From Monocercomonoides exilis (taxonomy: Eukaryota; Preaxostyla; Oxymonadida; Polymastigidae): a stretch of DNA of 64,000 nucleotides. Positions 23,363 to 34,188 of the stretch are shown in pieces. The first letter of the stretch is position 1; every line of letters begins with the position of its first letter. The stretch is taken from positions 1,304,501 through 1,368,500 of the forward strand of contig LSRY02000012.1 of the NCBI GenBank assembly GCA_001643675.2. Reading direction: 5' to 3'. The notes under the pieces are model-generated. The model saw only the letters and a program-made list of their open reading frames with translations. It made no database searches and was not told where the DNA came from. The translations under genes and the position numbers were made by a program.

Positions 23363-26300
23363 TTACTCTCTTTTCTCTACTCTCCAATTCGCTGCTTTTG
23401 CTGATTTCAATAAGAATCTCGGAACCAAACCCTCAAAGTTTGCTGTTCCCATCCACTTCATGTCCTCATACAGCTTCTCCAGGAAGATCAGCCTCTTTTC
23501 GAGTGTTGGCCACTTCACATCGTCGTCCCAGTCGCTCTGCAGCACCACCCGTGTGCACACATCCATCGTCTCCCACAGCAGCCCCTGGGCAGATCCAGGC
23601 TCATTGATCAGCAGCTTCACAATGCTCTCATGTAATGTACCTTCTTTCAGCCCTGCCTGTCTCACTGACGCTGGCACATGCTTCGCCTCGCTCAGGGCAT
23701 GTGCTGCATACACCATTCCCCGTGCTGCGCAGTGCATGTTGTTGTCGAATCCTCCAACCTGAGGCAGATAGATGCTCATCTGCCACACCGCCCCACTTGA
23801 TAGACTCGACAGACACGCATATGGAAACAGCGAACCAACATACGACTGATGGAACCCTTTTCCTTGTGGATTGTGCACATACGCAAAGAACGCACTCTCC
23901 CACGTCTCTGCTCCTGCTGTTCCTGCTGAGGGAAGAGCAGACAAGGCAGGTGCCTCTCCATCGCTGCTGGGGCGAGTGAGCGAGTAAATGCGGCACACTT
24001 CGCTCAGAGTGCATCGAGGGTCGTATAGCTGCATGGCATTGGCGATGGTTCGCAGTGTTTCTGCAGTCAACGGCAGACGCATTGTGAAGATGGTATGAAC
24101 AGCTTCCTTCAGCACCTGAATCAGATGGCACGAGGCTCCAATGCCAATCAGCGGGAGCAAGAATTCGCTCATTTCTTTCCCTCTGATCTGCTTTGTTGTC
24201 TGCTCAGTGTTGTCACCAAGTGCATCCACATTCATTCGCTTCAGCATCTCAAACGTCTGCTGGTTACTGCGCAGGAAAATCGTGATCTGCAGCAGATGGC
24301 GCGGAAGAGCATATCCTTCAATCATCTCACAAATTGCTTCCACACCCAGTGGCCCCACCAGCTCTGCCAGGCATCGCAGCTCAAATCCAGACACACGCTG
24401 CATAATCTGATCGTGAAATGAGGTGATGGTGCTGGCAGCTGATGCATCGCTGCTGGACGACGAAGCTGTAGATGATGGAGGGCGGATGAATCCGTTCTCC
24501 TGGCATGAAAACACAGTCTGTACTGATTCGTGGCTTGCCAGTATCGAACAGAACATGTCAGCATACCATCGTCCATAGAGCATCGCAATGTATCCTGTTG
24601 TTGGCCCATCATTCTCAAGTGTGATGTTTTGTGTTGAGGATGCAGTTGCTGTTGAGCTGAGCGGATCAGCTTCTGTTCCATCACACATCCACCCGGTCTT
24701 TTCGCGTCCAAACAGCCGATAGAACCAGGCACCAACAGGCATGGTGCGGTCGAGGCACATTCCAGGCGCAGTCATCGCAGGCACCACACACATGTTCAGC
24801 ATTACTCTCTGTGCTATCTCATCCACCTGCAGCGAAGGGAACGGCAGATGCAGAGCGACTTTCGCAGCAGACACGATGCTCTTAATGACAGCAAGTGCAA
24901 CTGACGGAGCAACTGGCCATTCGTTTTCTTTGATCACAACAGGTGCTGGACAGTCTCCTTTGAGTGCAGCATTTGCCGTGATTGCTGGGCGGAGGGTGTC
25001 CAAAGAGAGAGCTGCTGGTGGGTTCCACCAGACAGACGGAGGATCTGCCTCGTAGTCGAGGAAGGACAGAATCGACTTGTCCCGCTGATGTGCCGTGGCT
25101 GCCACGCCTGCCGAGATCAGCGATGTTGATGAGGACGAGCTGGCCAAAGAGCTTCCGGTGCCTTCCTTTCCTGACGACACCACAGCTGCTGGGCGGGCGA
25201 TGTTAGACAGACCTACGCGGAGTCTGTTGCCGACTGCCAAAGCGAGGCGGAAGTCGTATTCAGCACCAGCAGGCACAAACGGGAACACAGGCGGGTCAGA
25301 CACGAAGTCTGCGATGAGCTGTGTGGTGGCGCTGACTGAAAAGTGGTTGATGGGCAGCGAGCAGACGTGGGCGAACATGCTGCTGAGGAGGCGGCTGAGC
25401 ATCACAGAGAGGATTCCGCCGAGGCAGATGTGGTCAGAGTTGAGATGGATGATCCCATCAGACTCTTCCAGTCCAGTCAGGGCATATGTGAACAGAGGAG
25501 GGAAGGTCGAGGCTACAGGGGCAGCTGATGAGGGCTGAGAAGGTGTAGACGAGGAGGAAGGAGCAGCAGCCGCAGCAGAGGAGGAGGAAGAACCAGAAGA
25601 AGATGGCTTCCCAGTCATCGAATACAGCGCAGTCAGCATGCACACGAGCTTTGTCTGAGCAGCAGAAACGCGCGAAAGATTGTCTCGCATCGAGAAATGG
25701 GATTCTTTGCCTGCAACTTCAGCGCTCTGATAGGACAGGCTGGAGGCGCCTGCTTCTGGTGTGCCAATGATGGCATCAGCCAGTTTTGTGATGGACGACG
25801 CCTCTCTCTGCTTCCGCACAGTGACGATGATGATGGCTGCCAAGCACTCCTCAATCTTCCGCACGACGAGATACACAAACGTCTTCGTCCACAGAAACGC
25901 CGCCTCTTCCTTCAAATAGCGCGAGGTGGCTGGGAACAGCGGGTTGGAGAGCTGCTTCAGCAGATACGGCGCGCGGATGAGTGTGGAGGTGACGTCACAT
26001 TTGGCATCGCCGGAGTCCAAGTAGCCGTTGAGCACATGCACCAGGCGTGTCATGTTCCCGATGAGGACGTGGGTTGCGCCGAGGGAGTCGACCGTCTCTG
26101 CAAACAGCTGCGGGTCAGCCAGCGTGATCATCCGCCCGATCTTCTGCAGGATCGGCCACAGCGTCTGGTGTGCCGACGACTGCCGCGACGTGTTGGTGGT
26201 CATGTCGCACATCATCCGCAGGCACTCCAGCCTGCACAGCTGCAGCGCTGTCCACCCGAGATGCTCCTTCTCCAGCGGCACAATCGACTTCTCGCTCTGC

Positions 26301-27992
26301 CCCGCCGTCTTCAGCACCTCCAGCACCTTCCGCAGCACAGACGTTGCCGACGAGTCAAATCCCTTTCCAATGTCATCAAGTGCAAACTTCAGCGCCTTTG
26401 TCGACTTTCGCATGAGGACATTACGGCACAGCACAGACACGTCTGCTGCCATCAGTGCCAGCGCATCCCTCATCCGCACCATCAGGTCAAACAGACGCGC
26501 AATCCCAATCCAGTCTTCGAAGTCGGTGTCCTTCACACCCAACTTCTTCTTCGTCTGAGGAAGTGGGTGCTTCACATGTGCAAAGTACGAGCTGACCTCT
26601 GCTGCACACAGCGCCACCACAGTCATCCCGTTCTCGCAGCAGACAGGCGCGTGCAGCTGCGGGTCTTCCAGGAAGAACTGCAGCAGACGCTGCCCCGTCG
26701 TCAACAGCAGCGTCCTCCTCACAGACGCCTTGTACGGCCCTGTCTGCCACGCTGCTTCAAGCGCCTTTGACGGCATTGACTTGTCGATCTTCAGTGTCTT
26801 GCTCTTAAAGTTGTTGAACAGCGCCTCATAAGCAGCGTGTGGGTAGAACACCTCGTCTCCGTAGAGTGGCACAGACAGACAATCTGACAGAATTCCTTCG
26901 ATCTCTTCGAGCTGCTGCGTCTGACGGATAATCTCAGGACACATGAGAAACGCAAATATGTTGAAAAAGTGGGCTTCTCCAGTGATTTGCATGGAAATCT
27001 GCTGCTGCTCGTAAATTGGCTCCAGATCATTTCCATTTTCTTCTTCTTTCTTTTCTGACTCCTCTTCCTCTTCTTCATCTTCTGAAGGTTGTAGATATGA
27101 AATAAGTTTATCACCTTCATACACTCCAAGTGGACCAAGCCATCCAAGAGTTTGAGGGTCCTTAGACCAACGCACAATATCGCTTGTTGTTGGTATTGTT
27201 GCTTCAACTATCCGTGTCAGTCCTTCCAGTTCCTGATGTAAAAATGTTATTGGTTCGTTGAAGTTGAATGCTTTGAGAAAAGCAACGATCCTAAAAGCGA
27301 AATAACCAAACATATTATAAATGATAAATACAATCACTTTAATCCAACATACATTTGATGATCAGGGTAGTTTGTGTGCTTCACAGATTGATGAATAAAT
27401 AAATATGAGCCCACAATTGACTTAAAAGATTTAAATGATGACAAAAGCATGTGCATTTTGATGTGACGGTTAAATGAAATGATAAATTGGTTTCGTAGCT
27501 CATAATTCTGCAATTTACAAAAAATATTTGTCCATCAAAAACAAAAAATTTATTTTATCCAAACTTTAAATTGATTGTAACTTGATCCAATTTCCGTCAA
27601 AATCACAAGAGAAGCATTTCTTATTTCGACAAAATTTGAAGCAAGATTTGCAAATGGCTCCAATTCATTAAGAACTTGTTCTTTTTTGATGTTTGCTTTT
27701 TCGCAATTATCCATCTTAAATAAATAAACAAAGATTTTTAATAGTGAACAAAATATAAGACATATAACAATTAACACGTTAAATAACTTTATGAGCTAAC
27801 CTTACTTTGATCAGGATCAACTTCGTTGAATGATGTCAAAGGCCAACATTTTGCTTGTTGTAATTGTTGGATAACCGGAGGCTGGTACTGCGGGCAATCA
27901 CAATACGCTTTAAAGTCAGATAGTCTGAGCAGAAGAGCATTTGAATGCTCGTTCAGAATAATCAGACGATCAATTATATTGACTTTATCCAT
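23363..27992 (-). CDS. NAP1: NAP1/NCKAP1 (Hem) subunit of the WAVE regulatory complex
   Basis: Four exons, 27801-27992, 27565-27714, 27353-27507 and 23363-27290; introns of 86, 57 and 62 bp; 1474 aa. Matches to the NCKAP1/Hem family run along the whole protein: N-terminal KLxILN-like DRLIILNEHSNALLLRL, DEVFYPHAAYEALFNN, RRTLLLTTGQRLLQFFLEDP, LRCLAELVGPLGVEAI (family RSLSELLGPYGMKFL), and NNMHCAARGMVYAAHAL (family NNIHCLAKAINQIAAAL). NAP1 scaffolds the WAVE complex that activates Arp2/3 actin nucleation downstream of Rac. It is about 350 aa longer than the animal protein because of acidic and Ser/Ala-rich inserts (for example near residues 240 and 740-790). The interior of the last exon is GC-rich while the 5' exons are AT-rich. 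Confidence 0.85.
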
Positions 27993-28156
27993 TGCTTATG
28001 GTTAATGTTTGATCTTCGTCATAAAAATATTATTTGTTTAGCAATTAATATATTTCGTGATATTTTCATAATAGTTATTTTGAACATTTCAATATAATAA
28101 TTAATTTAAAAAATTTTTATTATTTGTCATTTTTTTTGTGAATTTTTAATTTAATA

Positions 28157-28453
28157 TTATTTATTTGCTTGAAAAGAAGGTGCTGTTGTCCAGTTCTCAT
28201 TTAATAGAAGCATGAAATTTACAAATTCTTGTTGCGGAATGTATTTTTCAAACTTATATTTTTGGATTTTCGATCGCCTACGATAAGTTAAAAACGCAGG
28301 TATTTGTTATTTTTTGCTCACCAAAACTCAATCAGATTTTGAAATTGTGCAGTTGTTCGAGAGGAGATGACTTTATAAAGAATAAACAGAAATACAAATA
28401 AGGTGAGAATTATTTTTTCAAATCTTTTTCCAAAACATTTTATTAATTGAATG
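28157..28453 (-). CDS. Small membrane protein, 3' exons only
   Basis: Two joined exons, 28322-28453 and 28157-28277, separated by a 44-bp GT-AG intron, give an 84-residue C-terminal segment ending in TAA. It begins with a basic stretch, has one hydrophobic helix (KIILTLFVFLFILYKVI), and continues as a polar region with aromatic residues (FEKYIPQQEFVNFMLLLNE, WTTAPSF). The frame is continuous through the splice and the composition is protein-like. I do not recognise the family. The 5' end is unresolved: a splice acceptor at 28454-28455 is possible, but no upstream exon with a start codon could be fixed. It lies 164 bp downstream of the NAP1 start on the same strand side. Confidence 0.45.
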
Positions 28454-28764
28454 CTTTCATTTCAAATTTTAGGAAGATAACAAGATAATTGTTTGATTTT
28501 TGCTTTTTCGAGGAAGAGATTCAATTTTATTTTTCAAAGTTGAATTTTATTTTTTTTGAATTTGTGTAAATTTTTAGGTAATAAAGGATATTTAGCAAAA
28601 AAATAAATAAATACAAGGAATCAAAACAACATTTACAATAGTTTTTGCAGTTGTCTAAACAGAATTCGCACAAGAATTCCCGCTGTGGGTAATTATTTCT
28701 TATTCGTCTTGTTGGGAGATTCAAAGAAGCATTGGAGTGATACGATAAATCTGCATACTGTACA

Positions 28765-28931
28765 ATGACCAAGTTTATGACCCATCTTGTGAACCAACTT
28801 GATGCTTCTCCATTTCTTGAATTTGAAGAATTCCACTCATTATCTCAAATCTAATTGATACCTTCATCAAAATAGGAACGGATTTTATGAAAGAACTTGG
28901 ATTCTTCTCACCAAACTTGAGATAACTTCTG
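28765..28931 (+). pseudogene. Possible gene relic with a frameshift
   Basis: Starting from ATG at 28765 the frame reads MTKFMTHLVNQLDASPFLEF and continues until a TAA near 28852. In another frame the sequence resumes at once as LIDTFIKIGTDFMKELGFFS and ends at a TAA near 28930. The two halves together look like one protein-coding stretch broken by an indel. No family is recognised and there is no independent support. Confidence 0.3.
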
Positions 28932-29411
28932 CGAATTAAAAATTTGATAATATCAGAGAATTATTGTTCAAAGAAGGGATACAAAGAATTAAATATTGTG
29001 AATGCCGGGTTCTAGTTTTTGATGATTACAATCTTTTACATACTGTAGACTGAATATGCATTCAGAATTCGACTTCTTTCAACATTTTGAAAGAATTTTT
29101 TTGATGAAATCAATAATTGAGATTTATTAATAGATATTAATTCGCGCAGAAAATGCAACTATACAAAGACAGATACATTTCACTTGAACAGAAATTTCTT
29201 CTGAACATGCAAAACACGAGCAAATAAAGCAACAGATTCTTGGTAATGATGAAACAGAATCCGTAAATGAGATAGACAAATACAATTAATGCAACTAAAA
29301 AGATGATGAAACCGAAGCAAATGAAGAAGAAGAAGAGAGAGAGAGAAGGAGGAAGCGAAGGAGATCAAAAAATCTTAATACATAAAAACTACCGGACTTG
29401 GTGATTTCAAG
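28932..29411. other. Intergenic, nothing recognised
   Basis: About 480 bp of mixed AT-rich DNA with an AG-rich patch around 29320-29370. No gene or RNA signal was found. Confidence 0.5.
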
Positions 29412-30246
29412 ATGGTCACAGAAGTCAAAAATGTTGAAGAAGCAGAACAAAAGAAATGGAAATTCCACAAACAACTTCATCTTCATCTCACGTTATCTAT
29501 CAATGCAAACGAATGCACAAGGAACATAATCACGTTTGGTGTGGACGAAGGAATGGAGATAAAAGTGTTGCTGAGCTCATTGAATGCTGCGCACAAGAAA
29601 GGTCGAACAACCAGCTTTTCCATTATATTGCACAAACACTTCACCTGCAAGTTGCAATGAACGAAGAAGTCTTTGACGAATGATTTGTTATGAAGCTTTG
29701 GAACACAGAGACAGATCAGCAAGGATAGATAGCATGGACGGACACAAAGAAGATCCAGAAGATTGTAACGTTCTTTGGAAGTCTGCTTGCAAAGAATGCT
29801 TAACTACGGTCTGTGCTTGAGCATATGAAGATGAGTGAGGCAGACACCATTCCATCCACAAGTGTATTCTCGAAAGAACAAGAACCACACAACGCTATTT
29901 GAAATGAGGTTGAACGTTCTGAGGAAGTAGTTTGACTGTAAAGATATGACATAGTTTTTCTTAGACATGCTTCCAATATACGATTCACTGTACGGGATGC
30001 TTTGTCATGTACTTCTTCGAGTCTGTTGCGATACAACAGCTGAATCGTAGACAGGAACACATCTTCAGGATGAAGCGTATTAATTGTTCGGAGGAAATAC
30101 AAAAAGTGAAGAGGAAGTTAATAGCCGAGACAATCATAGAGATTGAAGCAGCAATTGACGAAGTGAAACAATCAGTGAGGGCAATAACAAATAATATTGT
30201 TGTGATTGTGGCAAACTTGCTCGTGACATATTTCTCGATTCTATAA
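29412..30246 (+). pseudogene. Probable decayed coding region
   Basis: This 0.83-kb stretch is less AT-rich than typical spacer DNA here and contains protein-like runs in shifting plus-strand frames: KIQKIVTFFGSLL and SEADTIPSTSVFSKEQE in the middle, and a helical Glu/Lys-rich run (RRQEHIFRMKRINCSEEIQ, then IEIEAAIDEVKQSVRAITNN) ending in a hydrophobic segment at 30246. Several stops and frame changes interrupt it and no set of GT-AG introns that I tried removes them. It may be a degraded gene or mobile element; no family is recognised. Confidence 0.35.
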
Positions 30247-30542
30247 TTCATTATCTCAAAAAATTGCTATAAAAGCACAATTTACAAGAAAAATTCGTTT
30301 TAAAATTTAATTTGTTGTTGATGAATGTTAGTGCTTTGGTTATTTTTAATTTTTACAAAGCTTTCAAAGTTTAAATCTTTGAAAAATAGCTAAAAATTTC
30401 AAATTATCTCACTTATATTGAATTTGTAACCTGTAAACTGAAAACAGAGAATGCATTGCAAAAGTTGAAGTATTTTATGAAACTGAAATGAAGTTGATAG
30501 AATTAATTTGAAAAATGATCTTCAACCCAAAAGTACTTAAAC

Positions 30543-31532
30543 ATGGCAGCAAGCGGAAAGGATCAAGTGAAAATTATCTTGGTCTGTTTTTTATTTTGTT
30601 CGCTTTAAATGTATTTTATTAAATTTGTTATAAATATAGGTTATGGGGAAATCTGGGAGTGGTTTGCTTGCAATTTTCAAAAGCTTCCGTAAATTATTCA
30701 TTTTGCTTTTTTTTCCATCATAGGCAAGCAGCCACGTATTGACTGCTTAGCGGAGGAATTCGGCTTTAAACAGATTTCAACCGGAAATCTTTTCAGAGAG
30801 TGCATCGGAACATTCAACAGCATTGGATTCGAAGGAAGTTTGAATGAAACGTGGGATGAAGAGAAGAAAGATTTCAAGGATGATGCTGTTATTGTTGAAC
30901 TATTAAAACAAAAATCAAAGACTCCTGATGTCCTCGCAAAACCAGAAACAAACATGCAAACAGTTCTTCTGGGATGCAAAGCAAAATATTTTGTTGAAAG
31001 TGGACTTTTTGTTCCAGACACACTGACTCATGGTATTTTTGCAAATGCCTTCGAGTCATATTTTGCAGCTCCACTTGAATCTTGCGGATCTGCACGCCGT
31101 GGATTGATCTTGGACGGATTCCCAAGAACAATTGGTCAAGCAGAATTCTTGTTGGAATTGTTGTCAAAGCACAGTCTGAAAGTGGACTTTATTCTTGAAG
31201 TTGATTTGGACGACGAAACAATTGTGAAGCGTACTACAGGACGTCGTATCTGCCCAGGTTGCCAGTCCGTCTTCCATTTGATGTTCAAACCCCCGCGCGA
31301 TGGTCAGTTCTGCACGAAATGTGGAGCAGTTGTGAAGCAACGTGCAGACGATGCAACAGAAGATCTTCTTCGTCGTCGTTTGAACGAATTTGCAACAAAA
31401 GTTGCTCCATGTCTTGCTTTCCTCAAAGAAAAGGGAATTCCTGTTGTTACAGTTCCAGGAAATCTTCCTGATCCATCACCTGCTGCAGTGAAAGAAAGTG
31501 TCATGGGCTCAGTATCAAAACTGTGGCAATAA
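30543..31532 (+). CDS. ADK: Adenylate kinase with zinc-binding lid
   Basis: Three exons, 30543-30581, 30640-30661 (22 nt) and 30724-31532; introns of 58 and 62 bp; 289 aa. The P-loop VMGKSGSGKQ (residues 14-23) is split by both introns. Next come the NMP-binding motif STGNLFREC, the GLILDGFPRT motif, and a LID domain with paired Cys (RRICPGCQSVF.. FCTKCGAVVKQRADD) that would bind a structural zinc, a feature more usual in bacterial adenylate kinases. It catalyses ATP + AMP to 2 ADP. At 289 aa it is longer than the usual 215-240, mainly through an insert between the NMP-binding motif and the DGFPRT motif. The short polar N-terminus suggests a cytosolic enzyme. Confidence 0.92.
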
Positions 31533-31695
31533 TTATATTTTTCAAACTTTGGATTTTTTAAGAAGGTTCTTGTATATTATCCACAAAAGAAAACATTCTA
31601 GTTAATTCAAGATAAAAAAAAATTTTTTTTGTAACTTTGACATACAACAAATGAAATGCATGAAGTGAAAAATTTTGAAGAAATACATGAATTGA

Positions 31696-32139
31696 TTAAT
31701 GATTCTGCTTCGGTATTTCTGCTTGACAGCAAACAAACTTAACTGTTCCAACATTAACAGTTTCACTTCCACATTTAAAAGTGACCCCGTTGTCCACATC
31801 AAGAGTGGTGATGCCATCGCATGTTTGATACGAATGTAAATGCCCCTTTACCATGAAAAACAAAATAAAATCAACAATAAGAAATAAACATGCAACAAAC
31901 CCGAACTGCACATTTAACATCCATTCCGGTGCCTATCCTGCGTGCAATGGACTGTATTAAAACAAAAAATAATCAATGTAAAGCATAAATTTATAAATAA
32001 AATTTTTAACCTCATCGTATTTTGCCAATATCATATCAGCTTCTTCAGGACTGTAAAATCCTTGTTCAATCATCTCGCTCAAAGATTCAATAAGCGAGCG
32101 TCCAATTGTTGATTGACGATATAAATAATCTGTACTCAT
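31696..32139 (-). CDS. TOA2: Transcription factor TFIIA gamma (small) subunit
   Basis: Three exons, 32011-32139, 31901-31951 and 31696-31845; introns of 59 and 55 bp; 109 aa, the same length as the human subunit. The N-terminal helical part YLYRQSTIGRSLIESLSEMI matches the family pattern YxLYRxTxLGxSLxESLxEL. The C-terminal beta-barrel strand region shows VKCAVRGHLHSYQTCDGITT and FKCGSETVNVGTVKFVC. TFIIA stabilises TBP on promoters of Pol II genes. Its 5' end faces the histone H3 gene start with a 291-bp spacer between the two ATGs. Assignment is secure despite the small size because both domains align in order. Confidence 0.9.
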
Positions 32140-32354
32140 TTAATGTGGGTGGATCATTTTTTATTTTTTAATTCAGTTCAAAAAACAATATTCCAAAGTG
32201 AGATATTATATGTTCATGACTATTTTTTTTCATTCATCCTCATTTTCTTGTCCAACAAGATTTGAAAAATTATGCAGATCCCAAACCTTTATAAGTAAGT
32301 TAATATGTTGATCAAAATTTTTTGTGCACAAAGTGATCTTTTCATACTCACCGT

Positions 32355-32364
32355 TATATATATA
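32355..32364 (+). promoter_or_regulatory. TATA-like run upstream of histone H3
   Basis: An alternating TATATATATA lies about 67 bp before the H3 ATG in the H3/TFIIA-gamma spacer. Such runs are common in AT-rich DNA, so the role is tentative. Confidence 0.3.
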
Positions 32365-32430
32365 ATCCAAATGATTTAATCAACATTCAATTTATTTGAT
32401 ATATCTTTATCAAACTAATTATAATTTAAA

Positions 32431-32841
32431 ATGGTTAGAACAAAGCAAGTTTCTCGTAAACAAATTGGTGTTAAAGCTCCACGCAAACAACTCGCTTCAA
32501 AAGCAGCAAGAAAAACAGCAGCTGCAGCTGGTGGCGTGAAGAAGCCCCATCGTTTCCGTCCAGGTACTGTGGCTCTTCGTGAAATCAGAAAGTATCAGAA
32601 GAGCACTGAACTTTTGATTAGAAAGCTTCCATTCCAACGTCTTGTTCGTGAAATTGCACAAGAATACAAAACTGATTTGAGATTCCAAAGCTCAGCAGTT
32701 GCAGCTCTTCAGGAAGCATGCGAAGCATACCTCGTTGGATTGTTTGAAGATACCAACTTGTGCGCTATTCATGCAAAGCGTGTTACAATCATGCCAAAAG
32801 ATATGCAATTAGCAAGAAGAATCAGAGCTGAACGCGCGTAA
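32431..32841 (+). CDS. H3: Histone H3 with an altered N-terminal tail
   Basis: An intronless gene of 136 codons including Met. The histone fold is nearly identical to canonical H3 ([50 protein letters not shown], and the ending ARRIRAERA). The tail differs: counting after Met, Val1, Val6, Ser7, Gln10, Ile11 and Val13 replace Ala1, Thr6, Ala7, Ser10, Thr11 and Gly13; Thr28 replaces Ser28. The modifiable lysines K4, K9, K14, K18, K23, K27, K36 and K37 are kept. The mitotic phosphorylation residue Ser10 is therefore absent while Thr28 remains. It could be a variant or the organism's main H3; a variant would be expected to have a more canonical paralogue elsewhere. Confidence 0.97.
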   Translation: MVRTKQVSRKQIGVKAPRKQLASKAARKTAAAAGGVKKPHRFRPGTVALREIRKYQKSTELLIRKLPFQRLVREIAQEYKTDLRFQSSAVAALQEACEAYLVGLFEDTNLCAIHAKRVTIMPKDMQLARRIRAERA

Positions 32842-34188
32842 ATTGTATCAATGATTTTTAATAAAAAAATTTTCTGTTTTTCCATTTCATTTTATTTATT
32901 TGTGTTATTGAACACAAATGATAAAATAACTAAGAAATTTCAAGAACTTTATAATATTTTGTAATATCAAAAAGTTAACAGAGAATAAGAAATAAATTAA
33001 TAAATATAAAAAAAATTAAAGTCAATTCAATAATAATAATTGAAGATTAATTGAAACGAATCAAAAAATTTAGCAAAAATGAAATCAAAATGTTGAATTA
33101 CAATTTTTACCAAAGCATTTCACAACATATTGTTGAGTCGGTAACTGAAACCATGAGATATCAATTGAACAATTTATGCGATTATTTGTTTGATGAAATC
33201 GCAGGGAATCTCCAAAATTTGAATAAAGAATTATCTCTAAAGAATATTCAATAATGTATTTTGATCAATTTTTAATATTTTTACCAAAAGTCTTTGTAAA
33301 ATTTGACGATATCTTAAGGGGAAAAAATTAGTTATTTTCATTTAACGTGGAAGAACGACAAAAAGGTGGACGAGTGTTTCTCCGAATTTCTCAAAGATAA
33401 AAATTTGGGCGACTTCTAAATTCTCTCGCTTTCCACTTCGGGGCGAGAAGTGAAGATTGGATGAAACATAATTTTATACGAAACAGATTGTGAAGAACAA
33501 TGAGGGAGCATATGATGGAGGATTTTATGATTTTGCCTCAAATGAACCATTATGGAAGAAGATAGGAAGCAAAGTGGTTTTTTTTTTGTACACAATGAAA
33601 TCGGAAAGAGAGAAAGAAAATGCAATATACAAGCAGTGAATGAAGAATATTGAAAGGAAAATATAAAGAATAATGTTTTAATTTTTGAAAAATAGTGTTT
33701 TTCGTTATTCTTCATTCATAACGAATGAAATTATTTCTTGTTATTCATTTAAACATGTTTTATGCACAAAACCGAAATCTCTTTTGAGTTTTCAGTTGAA
33801 AGGTTCACATGTATTTCAGTTTTTTGAACGGATAAAGACAATTTTTGAAGATATATTTACCGATTATTGAAGAGAAAACGATATGCAATGAGAAAAAGAA
33901 TCTTCTTTCTTTTTCCGGTAAAATTATTTAAGCTTTTGAATTTTGAATGTTGGTGGAATCTTCACATTTTGACTACCATGTCTAATTGCTAAAAATTATT
34001 GAGACAAACGAGCATGAATCTGCGGATGATGAATAAGTCAAAAAATGAGCTCGACAATACAAATAATTTCTTCATTAGCAAAAAATAAATGCAAAATATC
34101 CTTGTTGCTCAATCTGATGCATGCTATGTTTTAAGGCAAACAAAGTGGAAGTACAAAAAATGAAGTGAATCAAAAAAAAAAAAGTTGT
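32842..34188. other. Intergenic with possible coding relics
   Basis: About 1.3 kb. A short plus-strand frame at 33090-33254 (MLNYNFYQSISQHIVESVTE and on, 54 aa) and a stretch near 33345-33415 (TWKNDKKVDECFSEFLKDKN) look mildly protein-like but have no family match, start context or flanking exons that I can defend. The rest appears non-coding. Confidence 0.4.

Noticed and set aside
25697-26770. Plus-strand open frame of 357 codons opposite NAP1
   Set aside because: It has the composition of a shadow frame and no conserved motif; the minus strand has family-wide NAP1 matches.
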